From an uncultured Azospirillum sp. (GTDB lineage Bacteria; Pseudomonadota; Alphaproteobacteria; Azospirillales; Azospirillaceae), in the NCBI RefSeq assembly GCF_946480385.1, contig NZ_CAMLJP010000104.1, positions 1 to 22,645 on the forward strand: a stretch of 22,645 bases of DNA, read 5' to 3'. The translations under genes were made by a program, and so were the position numbers. Below the pieces are notes generated by a model. The model searched no databases and was not told the origin of the DNA. It saw only the letters and a program-made list of their open reading frames with translations. This document shows, piece after piece, positions 1 through 8,924 of this stretch; positions within the stretch are counted from its first letter, which is position 1, and the number at the start of each line of letters is the position of its first letter.

Positions 1-142
1 ATCTTTCGGAGAGTGTCCACCCGGAGCGCCCCTTTTGGAATGCATGCATCCGTGGTGTGGCCGTCACCGCAAATAGCGGCTGCGACAGGACGCCGCATCA
101 GTAAAGGCGTGGAAGATGCAGGGTGGCGCCTGGGCCGCCGGC

Positions 143-177
143 CCAAAAACGAAAAGGCCGCCCAGAAAGGCGGCCTT
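143..177 (-). terminator. Rho-independent terminator of rpmG
   Basis: A perfect 9-bp stem (AAGGCCGCC at 154-162 with GGCGGCCTT at 169-177) closes a 6-base loop. Read on the minus strand it is followed by TTCGTTTTT, a classic U-tract. It lies about 35 bases after the rpmG stop codon, so it ends that transcript. Confidence 0.85.
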
Positions 178-212
178 GTTCATTCGAAGCACAGCTCAGT
201 GTCGGACAAGCC

Positions 213-380
213 TTACTTGATCTTGGCTTCCTTGAACTCGACGTGCTTGCGCGCCACCGGGTCGTACTTGCGGAACGACAGCTTCTCGGTGGTCTTCTTC
301 GGGTTCTTCTTCTTGACGTAGAAGAAACCGGTGTCTGCCGTGCTCACCAGCTTGATGAGGACGGTGTTCTGCTTGGCCAT
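213..380 (-). CDS. rpmG: 50S ribosomal protein L33
   Basis: The gene encodes a 55-residue basic protein beginning [20 protein letters not shown] and ending EFKEAKIK, which is the full length and typical sequence of bacterial ribosomal protein L33, a component of the large subunit. The [10 protein letters not shown] and [11 protein letters not shown] segments are hallmark L33 stretches. This copy has none of the four zinc-binding cysteines of the C+ form, so it is the zinc-independent (C-) type. It is a single-gene unit: a good promoter lies about 65 bases upstream and a strong hairpin terminator follows the stop. The ATG is the only sensible start; the ribosome-binding site is weak (GGGATCGAG). 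Confidence 0.97.
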   Translation of the reverse strand: MAKQNTVLIKLVSTADTGFFYVKKKNPKKTTEKLSFRKYDPVARKHVEFKEAKIK

Positions 381-395
381 GATCTCGATCCCGAC

Positions 396-426
396 AAAAA
401 ATCCGTGCCCCGCCGGCCCGGCGGGG
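396..426 (-). promoter_or_regulatory. GC-rich hairpin and U-tract in the rpmG leader
   Basis: Between the predicted promoter and the rpmG start codon, 408-426 forms a very stable stem (CCCCGCC paired with GGCGGGG around GGCCC). On the minus strand it is followed six bases later by a run of six T. The arrangement resembles a weak or conditional terminator, but the U-run is not directly next to the stem, so it may be only a leader structure. What is seen is the inverted repeat and T-run; regulation is inference. Confidence 0.3.
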
Positions 427-444
427 GCGGCGTCGTAGCGGCGG

Positions 445-472
445 AAAATACCGTCTGACGCCGCAATGTCAA
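445..472 (-). promoter_or_regulatory. Probable sigma-70 promoter of rpmG
   Basis: On the minus strand a consensus -35 box TTGACA (467-472) and a -10 box TATTTT (445-450, 4 of 6) are separated by 16 bases. Transcription would begin near 438, giving a leader of about 58 bases before the rpmG ATG. Confidence 0.65.
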
Positions 473-548
473 GCGTTATGGGCGGTGAAATCGGCGTCCG
501 ACGGCAATTGCCACAGCGCCACCGCCCCGCCGCCGCCCTTTGGCCCGC

Positions 549-2129
549 TCAGCGCTCCGCCACGGTGTTGACCACCGCGGAGGCGACCGCCCGCTGGTAC
601 ATCGCCGGCTCCGCCAGCAGCCGCATGGCGACCTTCAGGTCCAGTTCCGGCTCATGTTCCTTCCACGGGCAGGCTTCGCGCAGGGCGTTCAGCGCATGCT
701 CGTCGTCGGCGGCCTTGGACCGCCAGCTGGCGATCTGGGCCGGGCGCAGCCGCCCTTCGCGCAGGTCGGACAGCAGCGCCTCCGGATCGGTCTGGCCGGC
801 CCGGCTGGTGCAGACGGTGGGCTGCACGCCCTGGCGATGCAGGGTGTAGCCGGCCGGCGTGTAGATGCGGCTCCAGGTCAGGAACAGCTCGCCGTCGTTG
901 GGAAGGCGGTTGACCGTCTGGACGCTGCCCTTGCCGTAGCTGGACGCCCCCACCACCACCGCGCGGCCGGAGTCCTGCAGCGCGGACGCCACCACCTCGG
1001 CCGAGGAGGCGGACCGGCCGTCGACCAGAACCACCAGCGGCAGCCCGTCGAGCATGTCATCGGGGTTGGCGTCGAAGCGCTGGCGGCTTTCGGGGTTGCG
1101 CCCTTCGGTGGAGATGATCCGGCCGCGGCGGATGAACAGGTCGGCCACCGCGACCGCCTGGTCCAACAGCCCGCCCGGATTGCCGCGCAGGTCCAGAACC
1201 ATGCCCTGCAGCGTCGGGCCTGCCGCCTGCCGGATGGAGGTCACCGCCGACCGCAGGCTGGAGGCCGTGGTGGCGTTGAAGCGGTCGAGTTTGACGATGC
1301 CGACGTCGCCGGACAGCGAATAGGTGACGGTGTTCGGCACCACCCGCTCACGGCGCAGGGGCAGCCGGCGGGGGGCGCCGCCGTCGCGGGCGACGGTGAG
1401 GGTGAGCAGGGTGCCGGTGGGGCCGCGCAGACGCTCGCGCATGTCCGCGGCGGTCATCCGCGTCGTCAGGTCGCCGTCGATGGCCAGCAGCAGGTCGCCG
1501 TCGACGATGCCGGCGCGCTCGGCCGGGCTGTGCGGCATGACGTCGTGCACCGTCACGCGGCCGTTGGCGGTGCTGTCCAGCGAAATTCCGACACCGCCAT
1601 AGCCTTCGCGCTGGGCGCGCTCGTTGCTGGCGCGCTGGACGCCGGTATAGCGGGAATAGCCGTCGAGGTCGGCGGTGACGCCGTCGAAGACGACCTGATA
1701 CAGCCGCTCCGGCGTCGCCTTCGCCAGGATCGGCGAATGGCTGCGGGCGCGGTCGATGATGCGGGTGGTCAGAACCGCCCAGCCGGCGGCATCGCGGTCC
1801 GTTGCGGCACCATACTCCGCCGCCAGCGCGCCCGACACGTACAGGCGTACGGTGTTGCCGGTCTGCTCCACCGTCACCGACGGGTCGATGGTGCTCAGAC
1901 CCTTCAGCCCATCCATTCCCAGCCGGTCGAAGGAAACCGGGTCCAGATAGACCTCGGCGATCTTGCCGAAGCCGACGGTGAAGACCTGCTCCGTCACCGG
2001 GGGCGGCGGCGCGGCGATCGCGACCTGCGGCGGCCCGGCAAAGGCGGTGGTGGCGAAAAGGGCTGCGGCGGGAAGCTGGAACGCGAGATGGCGGAACGAA
2101 CGACTCAGGCGGCGCGCCATGTTCGACAT
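549..2129 (-). CDS. Secreted S41 family C-terminal processing peptidase
   Basis: This is a carboxyl-terminal processing serine protease of family S41 (CtpA/Prc/Tsp type), expected in the periplasm, where such enzymes degrade or trim proteins from the C-terminus. From the chosen start (526 residues) there is a signal peptide (basic MARRLSRSFRHL, then a hydrophobic stretch ending AFA), a PDZ domain at about residues 175-255 (GYGGVGISLD, AGIVDGDLLLAIDG) and the S41 core. The catalytic serine is S375 in the motif SASSAE and the lysine is K400 in SYGKGSVQ, spaced 25 residues apart as in E. coli Prc. A tail of about 85 residues with two cysteines follows. The start is uncertain: ATGs at 2129 and 2120 both place the signal peptide at the N-terminus, whereas the frame stays open to 2294 but would add an unlikely 55-residue extension. 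No strong ribosome-binding site settles it. Confidence 0.9.
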   Translation of the reverse strand: MSNMARRLSRSFRHLAFQLPAAALFATTAFAGPPQVAIAAPPPPVTEQVFTVGFGKIAEVYLDPVSFDRLGMDGLKGLSTIDPSVTVEQTGNTVRLYVSGALAAEYGAATDRDAAGWAVLTTRIIDRARSHSPILAKATPERLYQVVFDGVTADLDGYSRYTGVQRASNERAQREGYGGVGISLDSTANGRVTVHDVMPHSPAERAGIVDGDLLLAIDGDLTTRMTAADMRERLRGPTGTLLTLTVARDGGAPRRLPLRRERVVPNTVTYSLSGDVGIVKLDRFNATTASSLRSAVTSIRQAAGPTLQGMVLDLRGNPGGLLDQAVAVADLFIRRGRIISTEGRNPESRQRFDANPDDMLDGLPLVVLVDGRSASSAEVVASALQDSGRAVVVGASSYGKGSVQTVNRLPNDGELFLTWSRIYTPAGYTLHRQGVQPTVCTSRAGQTDPEALLSDLREGRLRPAQIASWRSKAADDEHALNALREACPWKEHEPELDLKVAMRLLAEPAMYQRAVASAVVNTVAER

Positions 2130-2479
2130 CGCGGGGATGCGGAAAGGCGGCATTTGGGGCGGTGCATTCTGATCGCACACGCCGTGATCGCACAGGTTGT
2201 GATCGAACTGGGCCATGGGGCGAACCGCGGCCTCCCTTTCCTGCAGCCGGACCGGACGAGGATGTTGCCGATCCCGGATGGGTGATAGATACACCTTCGT
2301 TTAGGAGGTCGGGCGGGACAAAATTGCGGGCCGCACCACAATGTCGCGGATTGTCCGATTCTGTGTCGTCAAGGTCACGCTGGTATGGTGCAGATGTGGC
2401 CAAAGCTTGGCCGAGCCACGATTCGGCCACATTGCTCAAGCGTTGCCATTATGCAACGGCGTCAGCGGCTCCCCGGTCG
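2130..2479. other. Intergenic region between rnr and the S41 peptidase gene
   Basis: I see no gene that I can support in these 350 bases. The part from 2130 to 2294 is open in the peptidase frame but looks untranslated. Near 2398-2429 there are overlapping inverted repeats: GGCCAA (2398-2403) can pair with TTGGCC (2407-2412), while TGGCCGA (2408-2414) can pair with TCGGCCA (2423-2429). A smaller hairpin, CGTTGC/GCAACG, is at 2441-2458, shortly after the rnr stop. No convincing promoter was found. Confidence 0.5.
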
Positions 2480-4636
2480 TCACGCCGAGTCGGCCAGCCG
2501 GAAGAGCGTGCTGCCGCTGACCGGATCGGCCTCCACCAGCACCACCTTGACCGGGCTGCTGAGGCGGTACGTCCGCCCCGTACGCTGCCCGACCAGCGCG
2601 TGTGCGGCCTCGTCGTGATCGTACCTGTCGTCGGGCAGACTGCTGACTGGAATCAGGCCGTCGGCGCCGCTTTCGTCCAGCCGGACGAACAGCCCGAAGC
2701 GACTGACGCCGGAAATGCGGCCGCTGAAGCGCTCCCCCACGCGGTCGGCCAGGAAGGCGGCGGTGTAGCGGTCCACCGCGTCGCGCTCCGCCACCGCGGC
2801 ACGGCGTTCGGTGCCGGACAGATGCTCGCCGATCTCCGCCAGCCGGCCCAGCGTCTCGTCGTCCAGCCCGCCGACGCCCAGCCCCAGCGTGCGGATCAGC
2901 GCCCTATGGACGATCAGGTCGGCATAGCGGCGGATCGGCGAGGTGAAATGGGCGTAGCGGTGCAGCGCCAGTCCGAAATGGCCGATGTTGTCCGGGCTGT
3001 AGGCGGCCTGGGCCTGGGCGCGCAGGATCACCTCGCTGACCAGCGGCGCGTGCGAGGTGCCTTCCACCTTGCGCAGGATGCGGGTGAAGTGGCTGGGCGT
3101 CAGGTCGGCGCTCTTGACCAGCGGATGGCCGATCTCCGCCAGAAAGCCGCGCAGCGCCTCCATCTTGTCCATCGAGGGGCGGTCGTGGATGCGATAGAGG
3201 CCGGGCATGCTGCGCCCCTCCAGCACCTCCGCCGCCGCGACGTTGGCGGCGATCATGAACTCTTCGATGAGCCGGTGGCTGTCGTGGCGCTCGCGCCGGG
3301 CGATCTCGGCGACCCGGCCGCGCTCGTCGATCCGCACCCGGCGTTCGGGCAGGTCCAGTTCCAGCGTGCCGCGCTTGGCGCGGGCGGCGGCGAGACGGGC
3401 GTACGCGCCGAACAGCAGAGCGATGACGCCGTCGGTCAGCGGCGCCGTTTCCTCGTCCGGTCGGCCGTCGTGGCAATCCTGCACCTGTTCATAGGTCAGC
3501 CGTGCCGCCGACCGCATAAGTCCGCGGACCAGCCGATGCCGGATCAGCACACCGTTGCGGTCGATCCACAGGTGGAAGGCCAGACAGGCGCGGTCCTCCC
3601 CCGGCCGGAGCGAGCACAGGCCGTTCGACAGCGCCTCCGGCAGCATCGGCACGACACGGTCGGGAAAGTACACCGAGTTGCCGCGCTCGTACGCCGTCCG
3701 GTCCAGCGCCGATCCAGGACGTACGTAATAGGACACGTCGGCGATGGCGACGATCAGGTGCCAGCCTTCCGGGTTCTCAGGGTCGCTGTCCGGCTCCGCC
3801 CACACTGCATCGTCGAAGTCGCGGGCGTCGGCGCCGTCGATGGTCACCAGCGGGATGTCGCGCAGATCCTCCCGCTGCATCAGCGCCGGAACCGCAGCCA
3901 ACTCCGCCTCGCGCAGTGCGGCATGCGGGAAGGCGGTGGGGATGCCGTGGGCGTGGATGGCGATCAGGCTGAAGGCGCGCGGCTCGTCGGTGGAGCCGAG
4001 ACGCTCCACCACGCGGGCCTGCGGCTGGCCGGCGCGCCCGGCCGGCAGGATGTCGGCGAAGACGAGGTCACCCGCTTCGGCCTCGCCGCGGTTGGGCGGC
4101 AGCACCAGGAATTCGGTCTTGTGGCGGCGGTCGGTCGGGTGGATGCGCCCGCCATCGGCGCTCGGCCGGTAGACGCCGAGGATGCGGCCTTCGCGCTCAC
4201 CATCGATGCGGCGAATGACGCGCGCCTCATAGAGGCCGTCGTTGATGCGGGCGAGCTTCGCCAGCAGCGTGTCGCCGACCGCCAGCGGCCTGTCCTCCCC
4301 CCGCGATTTCTTTTCCGGCAGCAGGAAGATGCGCGGCGGGTCGCCCTCGCCGGTCCAGGTCAGCGGGCGGGCCGACAACTCACCGTCCGCATCGGCGCCG
4401 GTGACCAGCAGCACGGCGACGGCGGGCAGCGCCTGCGGCGGGGCCATGCGCTTGTTGCGGCCACGCTCCACCGCGCCGTCGGCCTCCAACTCGCGCAGCA
4501 GGTCCTTCAGCGTCTCGCGGTCGGCCGATCCCGACAGCTTGAAGGCGCGGGCGATCTCGCGCTTGCCGACCGGGGTGGTGCTGGACCGGATGAAGGCGAG
4601 GATGGCGTCCTTGCTGGGGAAATGGCTGTCGGTCAC
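2480..4636 (-). CDS. rnr: Ribonuclease R (3'-5' exoribonuclease)
   Basis: RNase R degrades structured RNA from the 3' end and acts in mRNA decay and RNA quality control. The 718-residue product has an N-terminal winged-helix segment (about 1-60), cold-shock-like RNA-binding domains (about 65-220), the RNB catalytic domain and a C-terminal S1 domain (about 635-715, GRISGVSRFGLFVRL). The four metal-binding aspartates are present in TIDGADARDFDDAVW as D267, D273, D275 and D276, matching D272, D278, D280 and D281 of the E. coli enzyme. The HFTSPIRRYADLIVHR motif of the family is also intact. The start is a GTG with a weak ribosome-binding site; it fits the usual N-terminus (PSKDAILAFI). The protein lacks the long basic C-terminal tail of the E. 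coli enzyme. A TATATA box at 4675-4680 might belong to its promoter, but no good -35 box was found. Confidence 0.95.
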   Translation of the reverse strand: MTDSHFPSKDAILAFIRSSTTPVGKREIARAFKLSGSADRETLKDLLRELEADGAVERGRNKRMAPPQALPAVAVLLVTGADADGELSARPLTWTGEGDPPRIFLLPEKKSRGEDRPLAVGDTLLAKLARINDGLYEARVIRRIDGEREGRILGVYRPSADGGRIHPTDRRHKTEFLVLPPNRGEAEAGDLVFADILPAGRAGQPQARVVERLGSTDEPRAFSLIAIHAHGIPTAFPHAALREAELAAVPALMQREDLRDIPLVTIDGADARDFDDAVWAEPDSDPENPEGWHLIVAIADVSYYVRPGSALDRTAYERGNSVYFPDRVVPMLPEALSNGLCSLRPGEDRACLAFHLWIDRNGVLIRHRLVRGLMRSAARLTYEQVQDCHDGRPDEETAPLTDGVIALLFGAYARLAAARAKRGTLELDLPERRVRIDERGRVAEIARRERHDSHRLIEEFMIAANVAAAEVLEGRSMPGLYRIHDRPSMDKMEALRGFLAEIGHPLVKSADLTPSHFTRILRKVEGTSHAPLVSEVILRAQAQAAYSPDNIGHFGLALHRYAHFTSPIRRYADLIVHRALIRTLGLGVGGLDDETLGRLAEIGEHLSGTERRAAVAERDAVDRYTAAFLADRVGERFSGRISGVSRFGLFVRLDESGADGLIPVSSLPDDRYDHDEAAHALVGQRTGRTYRLSSPVKVVLVEADPVSGSTLFRLADSA

Positions 4637-4684
4637 TGGGCGGGCGGTCCGTCGGTTCTTGTCGCTGGTAGGGCTATATAGGGA

Positions 4685-5254
4685 TCAATCGCCGTCAGGG
4701 CTCGTCGCCCACGGTCTGCCAACCATCGCGCGGATGGCGTCGCTGCGCTCCAGCGCGTCGCGGAAGCCGGCGAGGGGGAAGCGCACCTCGGTCTTCTCGC
4801 CGGCCGGCGACTGCCCGACGATGGACACCTCCGGCGCCGGCGCCATCTTCTCCACCATGCGGCGGTTGATGTCGGGATCGATCACGGCGCAGGTGTTGGT
4901 CTCATACCGGTAGGGCTTGCAGGGGGAATCGGGCTTGAACACCGCCCGGTCGGCCCAGACCCGCACCAACTTGTCGAGGTCCAGCGATTCGGCGGAGACG
5001 CGGAAGCGCAGCCCCTCGCGCCATTTTTCGGTCGAGCGCAGCCAGACCAGCCGGGCGGTGCGGTCGTTGGTGCCGCGGGCGGTCAGCTCGCACTCCACCT
5101 GCCGCGTGCCGGTCCAGAGCTGGCAATAGAGCTTCCAGGACTTGAAGGTCTCGTCGAATTCCTGGAAAGGCTTGTCGGCCGCCGCGACCGCGGGGGCGGC
5201 GATCAGCATCGCCAGGGCGAGGATCATGCGCTGTCCGTGGCGGAGGGCGGGCAT
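4685..5254 (-). CDS. IalB-like secreted protein
   Basis: This 189-residue protein resembles the invasion-associated locus B (IalB) family, small exported proteins common in alphaproteobacteria whose molecular role is poorly known. It starts with a signal peptide (MPALRHGQRMILALAMLI, then AAPAVAAA). The mature part has the family pattern: an FKSWKLYCQL segment, a second cysteine in VECEL, a later cysteine pair (SPCKPY and NTCAVI), and a C-terminal VRFPLAGFRDALE. I chose the ATG preceded by ACAGGA at 7 bases. The frame stays open upstream to 5440, but that extension would translate the palindromic repeat between this gene and aroC, so it is rejected. The family call rests on the cysteine spacing and the GFxxAL ending and is moderately sure. 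Confidence 0.7.
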   Translation of the reverse strand: MPALRHGQRMILALAMLIAAPAVAAADKPFQEFDETFKSWKLYCQLWTGTRQVECELTARGTNDRTARLVWLRSTEKWREGLRFRVSAESLDLDKLVRVWADRAVFKPDSPCKPYRYETNTCAVIDPDINRRMVEKMAPAPEVSIVGQSPAGEKTEVRFPLAGFRDALERSDAIRAMVGRPWATSPDGD

Positions 5255-5299
5255 GGGGTGGTCCTGTGGTGTGGGGGTCAGTTGGGTGGCGAAGAGTCT

Positions 5300-5424
5300 T
5301 GCCCCCTCCCTAACCCTCCCCCGCGTTCCGCGGGAGAGGGAACTCCGCCGCTTCTCGGTCGATCCACGCTCACAAAGGTCCTGCCCCCTCTCTCGCGAAG
5401 CGGGGGAGGGATGGGGAGGGGGCA
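5300..5424. repeat. Dispersed GC-rich palindromic repeat, copy 1
   Basis: A 125-base element with outer arms TGCCCCCTCCC (5300-5310) and GGGAGGGGGCA (5414-5424) that are exact reverse complements. Inside is a 12-bp hairpin with one mismatch (5314-5325 with 5329-5340) and a second imperfect hairpin (about 5384-5410). The left 23 bases, TGCCCCCTCCCTAACCCTCC and the following CCC, also occur at 18849. It fills the aroC to IalB-gene spacer and could fold in the transcript. It is not an insertion sequence, since it has no transposase and is small. Confidence 0.75.
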
Positions 5425-5436
5425 TGTTTGGAGCGA

Positions 5437-6516
5437 TCACTCCCGCCGTTCCGCCCGGCGCCGCAGCAAATGGTCGGCCAGCACGCAGGCCATCATCGCC
5501 TCGCCCACGGGGACGGCGCGGATGCCGACGCAGGGGTCGTGGCGGCCCTTGGTCAGGATGTCGGTGTCGTTGCCGGCGGTGTCGACCGTCTGGCGCGGCG
5601 TCAGGATCGAGCTGGTCGGCTTCACCGCGAAACGCAAGACGATGTCCTGACCGGTGGAGATGCCGCCCAGGATGCCGCCGGCATTGTTCGACAGGAACTG
5701 CGGCTGGCCGTCGGCGCCCATGCGCATCTCGTCGGCGTTCAACTCGCCGGTCAGTTCCGCGGCGGCGAAGCCGTTGCCGATCTCGACACCCTTCACCGCG
5801 TTGATGGTCATCATCGCGCAGGCGAGGTCGCTGTCCAGCTTGTCATAGAGCGGGTCGCCCAGCCCCACCGGCACGCCGGACGCCACCAGCTCCACCACCG
5901 CGCCGACCGACGAGCCGCTCTTGCGGATGCCGTCGAGATACTCGGCCCACTGGGTGGCCGCGACCGGGTCGGGGCAGAAGAAGGGATTGTTGTCGATCTC
6001 AGCCCAGTCCCAGCGGCTGCGGTCGATCTTGTGCGGACCGATCTGCACCAGCGCGCCGCGCACCTGGATGGCGGAGCCCAGAACCTTGCGCGCCACCGCG
6101 CCTGCAGCGACCCGGCAGGCGGTTTCCCGCGCCGAGGAGCGTCCACCGCCGCGGTAATCGCGGATGCCGTATTTCTGCCAGTAGGTGTAATCGGCATGGC
6201 CGGGGCGGAATTTGCCGGCGATGTCGCTGTAGTCCTTGGAGCGCTGGTCGGTGTTCTCGATCAGCAGGGAGATCGGCGTGCCGGTCGTCTTGCCCTCGAA
6301 CACGCCGGACAGGATCTTCACCTGATCGGGTTCCTGGCGCTGGGTGGTGTAGCGCGACTGGCCGGGACGGCGCTTGTCCATCCAGGGCTGGATGTCGGTT
6401 TCCGCAACAAGGTCGATCAGCGACGGGCAGCCGTCGACGACGACGCCGATGGCCGGACCGTGGCTCTCGCCCCAGGTGGTGAAGCGGAAAAGCGTGCCGA
6501 AGCTGTTGCCGGCCAT
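5437..6516 (-). CDS. aroC: Chorismate synthase
   Basis: Chorismate synthase converts 5-enolpyruvylshikimate-3-phosphate to chorismate, the last step of the common aromatic (shikimate) pathway, using reduced FMN. The 359-residue product is the normal length and begins [20 protein letters not shown], the first family signature. Also visible are [51 protein letters not shown] and, near the end, [17 protein letters not shown] strong ribosome-binding site (GGGAGGA, 7 bases before ATG) supports the start. The gene follows the two tRNA-Thr genes on the same strand. A TTGACC box at 6590-6595 could be a -35 element, but its -10 partner is poor. Confidence 0.98.
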   Translation of the reverse strand: MAGNSFGTLFRFTTWGESHGPAIGVVVDGCPSLIDLVAETDIQPWMDKRRPGQSRYTTQRQEPDQVKILSGVFEGKTTGTPISLLIENTDQRSKDYSDIAGKFRPGHADYTYWQKYGIRDYRGGGRSSARETACRVAAGAVARKVLGSAIQVRGALVQIGPHKIDRSRWDWAEIDNNPFFCPDPVAATQWAEYLDGIRKSGSSVGAVVELVASGVPVGLGDPLYDKLDSDLACAMMTINAVKGVEIGNGFAAAELTGELNADEMRMGADGQPQFLSNNAGGILGGISTGQDIVLRFAVKPTSSILTPRQTVDTAGNDTDILTKGRHDPCVGIRAVPVGEAMMACVLADHLLRRRAERRE

Positions 6517-6642
6517 GGTGACATCCTCCCGAAACGAACCTGCTACCGCAAAGCGGTTGCGCGCGTTTCTTGCGGCCTTTCGGCGGCAAGGTCAAGGAAG
6601 CGATGCGCTGATTTTTTTAAGGGAGTTTTTAAAAGAGGAGGA

Positions 6643-6717
<75 letters not shown>

Positions 6718-6753
6718 GCCGGATACGAACGCCTGATTACAGGATCGGAGGAA

Positions 6754-6828
<75 letters not shown>

Positions 6829-6904
6829 CCCGATAACCGATCATCGCCGGGGCGATGCGTCCGGGTGAGGCGTCCAGGCTTGGCCGCCCCCCGAAGTGGC
6901 GCGG

Positions 6905-6933
6905 GTTATGCCACAGGCCTTTGGGGGATGCAA
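6905..6933 (-). promoter_or_regulatory. Possible promoter of the tRNA-Thr pair
   Basis: On the minus strand TTGCAT (6928-6933) and CATAAC (6905-6910, 4 of 6 to TATAAT) are 17 bases apart. The start would be about 70 bases before the first tRNA. The -35 match is weak. Confidence 0.35.
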
Positions 6934-6989
6934 GCGCTTAAAATCACCCCGCGACCCACTTTTTTTCGCGCCCCGAATAAGTGCCCGAA

Positions 6990-8924
6990 TCACGCCTGCG
7001 TCGCAGCGGACGGAAGCACCGCCTCGGCGCGGAAATCGGGCACCACGGTGCCCAGGATCGACAGAACCCGCTCGCCGTCGCCGGCCCGTGCCGCCGCCTC
7101 CAGCTCGCCCACCGCGCGGTTGATCAGCGCGTAGTCGATCAGCCGGGGGGAGGCGAGGAAGACGCCGTCGGCCTCGGTGCGGCTCGGCGCCTCGGCCGCG
7201 GTCAGGATTTCCTCGAACAGCTTCTCGCCGGGGCGCAGGCCGGTATAGGCGATCTCGATGTCGACGCCCGGCCGGTAGCCGGCCAGCCGGATCATCTGGC
7301 GGGCGAGGTCGGCGATCTTCACCGGTTCGCCCATGTCCAGCACCAGGATCTTGCCGCGATCCTCCGCACGAGTAGCGCCGTGGGCAGAGGCCTGCAGCAC
7401 CAGTTCCACCGCCTCGCGCACCGTCATGAAATAGCGGCGCATGTCGGGGTGGGTGACGGTCAGCGGGCCGCCATTTGCCAGCTGGCGGGTGAACAGCGGC
7501 ACCACCGAGCCGGAGGAGCCCAGCACATTGCCGAAGCGCACGGTCATGTAGCGGGTGGCATGCTCCGTCCCGTCGCGCGGCGGCAGGACGTCCAGCGCCT
7601 GGCAGTAGGTCTCGGCGAAGCGCTTGGCGGCCCCCATGACGCTGGTCGGGCGGATCGCCTTGTCGGTGGAGATCAACACCATGGCGAGGCAGCCGGCGGC
7701 GCGCGCGGCGTCCGCCACGTTGCGGGTGCCGATGACGTTGGTCAGCACGCCCTCGCACGGATTGGCCTCCACCAGCGGCACATGCTTGAGCGCCGCGGCA
7801 TGGAAGACCAGAGTCGGATGTTCATCCTGGAACAGGCGCATGACGCGGTCGCGGTCGCGCACGTCGGCGATCACCGCGCGGGTGTCGAGGTCGGGGAACC
7901 TCTCCCGCACTTCCATCTCGATGGTGTAGAGGTTGAACTCCCCGGCATCGAGCAGGATCAGCCGCTCCGGCCCCAGCGTGGCGATCTGGCGGACCAGTTC
8001 GCTGCCGATGGTGCCGCCGGCGCCGGTGACGATCACCCGCCGCCCGCCGATCAACCCGGAGATGGCGCCGCGGTCCAGCACCGCCTGCGGCCGGCCCAGC
8101 AGATCCTCCAGCGCGATGGGCCGCACCTCCACGCCCTTGCCTTCGCCGAGAGCCGACTTGAACTCGGTCAGGCTGGGCAGGCGGGACATGACCAGCCCCT
8201 GCGCCTCCGCCCGGTCGAGCAGGCTGCGCAGCATCGCGCCCTTCAGCTCGGCGTTGCCCTTGGTGATGATCAGCCGTTGCGGCCGTTCACCCTTGCGTTC
8301 CAGCGTGCGGACCACCTGCTCCAGATCGTCGGGGCCACCCAGGACCGGCACGCCGCGCACGGCATGGCCGATGCGACGGCCCTTGTCGTCCAGGATGCCG
8401 ACGACGCGGTAGGCCGACTGCCCGGGCTGGTCGAGCGAGCGGATGAACAGCTCCGCCGCATCGCCGACACCCAGCAGCAGGACGGGGATGCGTGGCACGC
8501 CCTCCACCGCCTCGGCCCAGCTGAAACGGCGGTCCTTCATGAAGCGGTAGGCGAAGCGCGGCCCGCCGAGGAGGAGCATCTGCACCAGCCACAGGATCGG
8601 CGGCAGGGAGCGTGGCAGCAGCTCCGCGCGCGTCAGCAGGAACATCGCCAGGACGAAGCACAGCACCGCCACCGTGACGGCGCGCACCACCTGCATCAGG
8701 TCGGGAATGGAGGCGTAGCGCCAGATGCCGCGGTACAGCCCGAACAGCACGAAGACCGCCGCCGAAATGCCGACCAGCGTCGGCAGCGCAATGACCAGCG
8801 CATCGAAATACAAACCGAAGGCGGAGCCGCCCACCCGCAGGTACAGGGCGACGACCAGGGCCACCCCGGTCATCACCAGATCATGCAGGAAAACTAGGAA
8901 TGCCCGTGCGGACGGGATACGCAT
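6990..8924 (-). CDS. Membrane UDP-GlcNAc 4,6-dehydratase-like protein (WbpM/CapD family)
   Basis: This is a long-form nucleoside-diphosphate-sugar dehydratase/epimerase of the WbpM/CapD/FlaA1 superfamily, 644 residues. The N-terminus has about four hydrophobic helices (residues 8-120). A CoA-binding-like Rossmann segment (VPRIPVLLLGVGDAAELF) follows, then the catalytic SDR domain with the nucleotide motif TGAGGTIG at about 300-307. The active-site region STDKAIRPTSVMGAAKR has TDK at 420-422 and methionine M430 in place of the usual SDR tyrosine, with K434; this M-x3-K pattern is the mark of WbpM-type dehydratases. Known members turn UDP-GlcNAc into a 4-keto-6-deoxy intermediate for QuiNAc or FucNAc. 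ATG at 8924 is preferred because AAGG lies 9 bases upstream; a TTG three codons earlier is possible. It sits just downstream of an SDR reductase/epimerase gene on the same strand, suggesting consecutive steps. Confidence 0.9.
   Translation of the reverse strand: MRIPSARAFLVFLHDLVMTGVALVVALYLRVGGSAFGLYFDALVIALPTLVGISAAVFVLFGLYRGIWRYASIPDLMQVVRAVTVAVLCFVLAMFLLTRAELLPRSLPPILWLVQMLLLGGPRFAYRFMKDRRFSWAEAVEGVPRIPVLLLGVGDAAELFIRSLDQPGQSAYRVVGILDDKGRRIGHAVRGVPVLGGPDDLEQVVRTLERKGERPQRLIITKGNAELKGAMLRSLLDRAEAQGLVMSRLPSLTEFKSALGEGKGVEVRPIALEDLLGRPQAVLDRGAISGLIGGRRVIVTGAGGTIGSELVRQIATLGPERLILLDAGEFNLYTIEMEVRERFPDLDTRAVIADVRDRDRVMRLFQDEHPTLVFHAAALKHVPLVEANPCEGVLTNVIGTRNVADAARAAGCLAMVLISTDKAIRPTSVMGAAKRFAETYCQALDVLPPRDGTEHATRYMTVRFGNVLGSSGSVVPLFTRQLANGGPLTVTHPDMRRYFMTVREAVELVLQASAHGATRAEDRGKILVLDMGEPVKIADLARQMIRLAGYRPGVDIEIAYTGLRPGEKLFEEILTAAEAPSRTEADGVFLASPRLIDYALINRAVGELEAAARAGDGERVLSILGTVVPDFRAEAVLPSAATQA

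Noticed and set aside
540..2285. Plus-strand 581-codon open frame opposite the S41 peptidase
   Set aside because: It is a high-GC shadow of a well-supported gene, with no recognisable domain and a composition typical of antisense frames.
2162..4681. Plus-strand 839-codon open frame opposite rnr
   Set aside because: It is the antisense of RNase R, whose catalytic motifs are clear; no ribosome-binding site or domain supports the plus strand.
5255..5440. A 62-codon N-terminal extension of the IalB-like protein
   Set aside because: The extension translates the palindromic repeat and precedes a good ribosome-binding site and signal peptide at 5254.
6604..6642. Terminator after the tRNA-Thr pair
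   Set aside because: T- and A-runs are present but there is no GC-rich stem before them.
6900..6990. Integration site or island next to the tRNA pair
   Set aside because: No direct repeat of a tRNA 3' end, no integrase and no change in gene character are visible on either side.
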